Positions 43,103-44,647 of a DNA stretch of 44,647 nucleotides are shown piece after piece. The stretch covers positions 1 to 44,647 of the forward strand of contig JAADFW010000259.1 of assembly GCA_013152655.1 (NCBI GenBank), read 5' to 3'. The number at the start of each line of letters is the position of its first letter. The first letter of the stretch is position 1. The notes below the pieces were generated by a model. The model made no database searches, was not told the origin of the DNA, and worked only from the letters and a program-made list of their open reading frames with translations. The stretch is from Chlorobiota bacterium (GTDB taxonomy: Bacteria; Bacteroidota; Bacteroidia; Bacteroidales; B39-G9). The position numbers and the translations under genes were made by a program.

Positions 43103-43582
43103 TTATGTCAGATATTCGTTGTCAAAATTAAGAGGCAATAAAGATTTTGCATTTTCAATTACCCGTATTTTTTCTTTGCCAGCCAGAATTATTTTAATTG
43201 GAATTTTAAAACGCAGTTCGGTTTCAAGTAATACTTGCCGGCATGACCCACAGGGTGGAATTGGTTCATCTAAAAATTCAGATTTGGAAAATACTGCGGT
43301 AGCTAATTTTAGTACAGGTACATTCGGATATTTTGAATTAGCATAAAAAATAGCCACTCTTTCAGCACATAATCCTGATGGATAAGCTGCATTTTCCTGG
43401 TTGTTTCCTGTTACGGTTTTTCCGTTTTCTAATAAAACTGCACAACCCACAAGAAACTGAGAATAAGGAGCATAGGCATTTACAGCAGATTCTTTTGCTT
43501 CTTTAATTAATTGTTTTTCATCATCTGATAACTCTTCAAAGTTATATTCAATATATGGTGTAATGACTTTATAGGATTTCAT
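43103..43582 (-). CDS. cdd: Cytidine deaminase
   Basis: 159 residues, the homotetrameric type. It deaminates cytidine and deoxycytidine to uridine in pyrimidine salvage. Zinc ligands and the catalytic Glu are visible in GNNQENAAYPSGLCAERVAI (C-A-E) and in PPCGSCRQVLLE. The N-terminal substrate region has AKESAVNAYAPYSQFLVGCA. Full length, convergent with the RluA-like gene. Confidence 0.96.
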   Translation of the reverse strand: MKSYKVITPYIEYNFEELSDDEKQLIKEAKESAVNAYAPYSQFLVGCAVLLENGKTVTGNNQENAAYPSGLCAERVAIFYANSKYPNVPVLKLATAVFSKSEFLDEPIPPCGSCRQVLLETELRFKIPIKIILAGKEKIRVIENAKSLLPLNFDNEYLT

Positions 43583-43975
43583 CTGTTTGTTTTTTAATAT
43601 TCAAATGTCAGATGTTACTTACCATGATTTTATAATCATTTTTTTTGTAGTTTTAATAATTCTAAAACTATGGACGTTTCATCTTACAATTTATTCTATT
43701 TCCGGCTTTTTACACCGATTAATTAGTTTTTCTTTTTTTCAAATGTACTATTTTTTTTAAATATCATATAGTTTTGTTTGAAGAGTTCACTATTAGAAAC
43801 CTTGTTCTTCACTATTTAAAAAAATACACAATTTAGTTTTACACATTTTTATTTTTACGATGTTAGGGCAAAAAAGTTATTCACATTTTAGTGATTTTAT
43901 TTACAAAAGATATTTTTCTTGTATTTTTCTATTTAATTTGTTGATTAATAAATTTTTAAACATAATATTGTTTCA
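43583..43975. other. 393-base AT-rich divergent gap
   Basis: Between the divergent cdd and glucosaminidase genes, so it should contain both promoters. I see no full TTTG/TAnnTTTG pair. ATGATT-ttat-AATCAT (43624-43639) followed by eight T looks like a small plus-strand terminator but has only A-T-rich pairs and no gene before it. Nothing else is recognised. Confidence 0.4.
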
Positions 43976-44647
43976 ATGAGAAAGTATAAAATTTTTACAT
44001 TTATTTTAATAATAATAAGTTCTGGAATTATTAATGCCCAAAAATCAGACCCTAAAACAAACGATTATATTAATAAATATAAAGACTTGGCTATAAAAGA
44101 GATGAAACGAACCGGAATACCTGCCAGTATTACACTTGCACAAGGAATTCTTGAGTCGAATAGCGGGCAAAGCAGGCTTGCTGTAAAAGGGAACAATCAT
44201 TTTGGTATAAAATGTCATTCAGATTGGAAAGGAAAAAAAATTATTCACGATGATGATAAAAAAAATGAGTGTTTTCGTAAATATAAATCAGTTTGGGAAT
44301 CATATCGTGACCATTCTAATTTTATAAAAAACGGGAAGCGATATTCCTTTCTATTTGATTTAAAACCTACTGATTATAAAGCATGGGCAAAAGGATTAAA
44401 AAAAGCAAAATATGCTACTGCAAAGAATTATGATAAAATGCTTATTGGAATTATTGAAGATTATGAGCTATATAAATTTGACAGAAAAAAATACAGAAAA
44501 AAAAGTAAACAGAAAAAAGAAACCCCCAAACAAAAATTGGCTGATGTTGACAATTTAGTAATTAACCCTTTTAAAGCTGAAATTCAGCAACGAAACCGTA
44601 TTAACTATATTATTGTAAAAAAAGGAGATACATTTTATGGTATTGCT
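43976..44647 (+). CDS. Secreted glucosaminidase with LysM domain, partial
   Basis: 224 residues visible; the gene runs off the window. A signal peptide (residues ~1-22, MRKYKIFTFILIIISSGIIN) precedes a glucosaminidase/FlgJ-type lysozyme domain: AIKEMKRTGIPASITLAQGI, LESNSGQSRLAVKGNNHFGI with the catalytic Glu, KCHSDWKGKKI, FRKYKSVWESYRDHSNFI, LKKAKYATAKNYDKMLI. A lysine-rich linker follows, then the start of a LysM motif (NYIIVKKGDTFYGIA). It would hydrolyse peptidoglycan in the periplasm, anchored by LysM. Chosen start: the ATG at 43976, immediately before the signal peptide. Confidence 0.92.
   Translation, partial: MRKYKIFTFILIIISSGIINAQKSDPKTNDYINKYKDLAIKEMKRTGIPASITLAQGILESNSGQSRLAVKGNNHFGIKCHSDWKGKKIIHDDDKKNECFRKYKSVWESYRDHSNFIKNGKRYSFLFDLKPTDYKAWAKGLKKAKYATAKNYDKMLIGIIEDYELYKFDRKKYRKKSKQKKETPKQKLADVDNLVINPFKAEIQQRNRINYIIVKKGDTFYGIA

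Noticed and set aside
1-44647. CRISPR arrays, transposases, integrases or phage genes
   Set aside because: I looked for regular spaced repeats and for mobile-element proteins on both strands and found none.

Overview
The window comes from an AT-rich member of the Bacteroidota, probably a free-living anaerobic or facultative lineage near the Bacteroidales/Marinilabiliales. The evidence is a subtilase ending in a type IX secretion sorting domain, several upstream boxes of the Bacteroidota form TAnnTTTG, almost no Shine-Dalgarno sequences, an RprXY-like two-component pair, TPR-SpoIIE signalling proteins, a SiaC/DUF1987 protein, and a NifJ-type 2-oxoacid:ferredoxin oxidoreductase beside an NADP-type glutamate dehydrogenase. 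I saw no phage, IS element or CRISPR array.

Layout. 1-2588 (minus): a cut-off S4 RNA-binding gene that ends in an inverted repeat at the window edge, a response regulator broken by a frameshift, and its histidine kinase. 2796-6715 (plus): a large exported CAP/OmpA-like protein and gdhA with a good promoter and terminator. 6987-11594 (minus): a very long nifJ-like gene. 11837-17750 (plus): a same-strand run with short spacings that starts with an ECF sigma factor and a small zinc-type anti-sigma candidate, then an OB-fold protein, YceI, a peroxiredoxin-like protein, DUF427, an unknown protein, a truncated aminotransferase and a Rieske-glutamate synthase fusion. 17907-18071: two terminators and tRNA-Asp. 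18220-25834: rsmD, a membrane-anchored unknown, a RecD/Pif1-like helicase, an acyl-CoA synthetase, a SiaC homologue, an SDR and a two-domain VOC protein. 25923-34470 (minus): xseB, two TPR receptors, xseA, a T9SS subtilase and a lipoprotein; the two TPR genes sit between xseA and xseB. 34629-37623 (minus): mnmA, a MORN-repeat protein and a higBA-like toxin-antitoxin pair whose toxin is frameshifted in a homopolymer. 37820-44647: dnaK, a lipoprotein, panB, an RluA-type pseudouridine synthase, cdd, and the start of a secreted glucosaminidase-LysM protein.

The best candidate for an undescribed functional unit is the ECF-led block at 11837-17750. It looks like a sigma-controlled redox/envelope stress island that ends in a glutamate-synthase-like flavoprotein with a Rieske domain in place of the usual glutaminase domain. 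The second candidate is a possible phospho-switch made of the TPR-SpoIIE phosphatase (27597-30500) and the SiaC homologue (23384-23770), which keeps a threonine at position 68.

Three places look like broken coding sequence (response regulator, aminotransferase remnant, higB). Two of them could be sequencing errors, and the window's left edge looks like a foldback artefact, so raw-read support matters before drawing biological conclusions.
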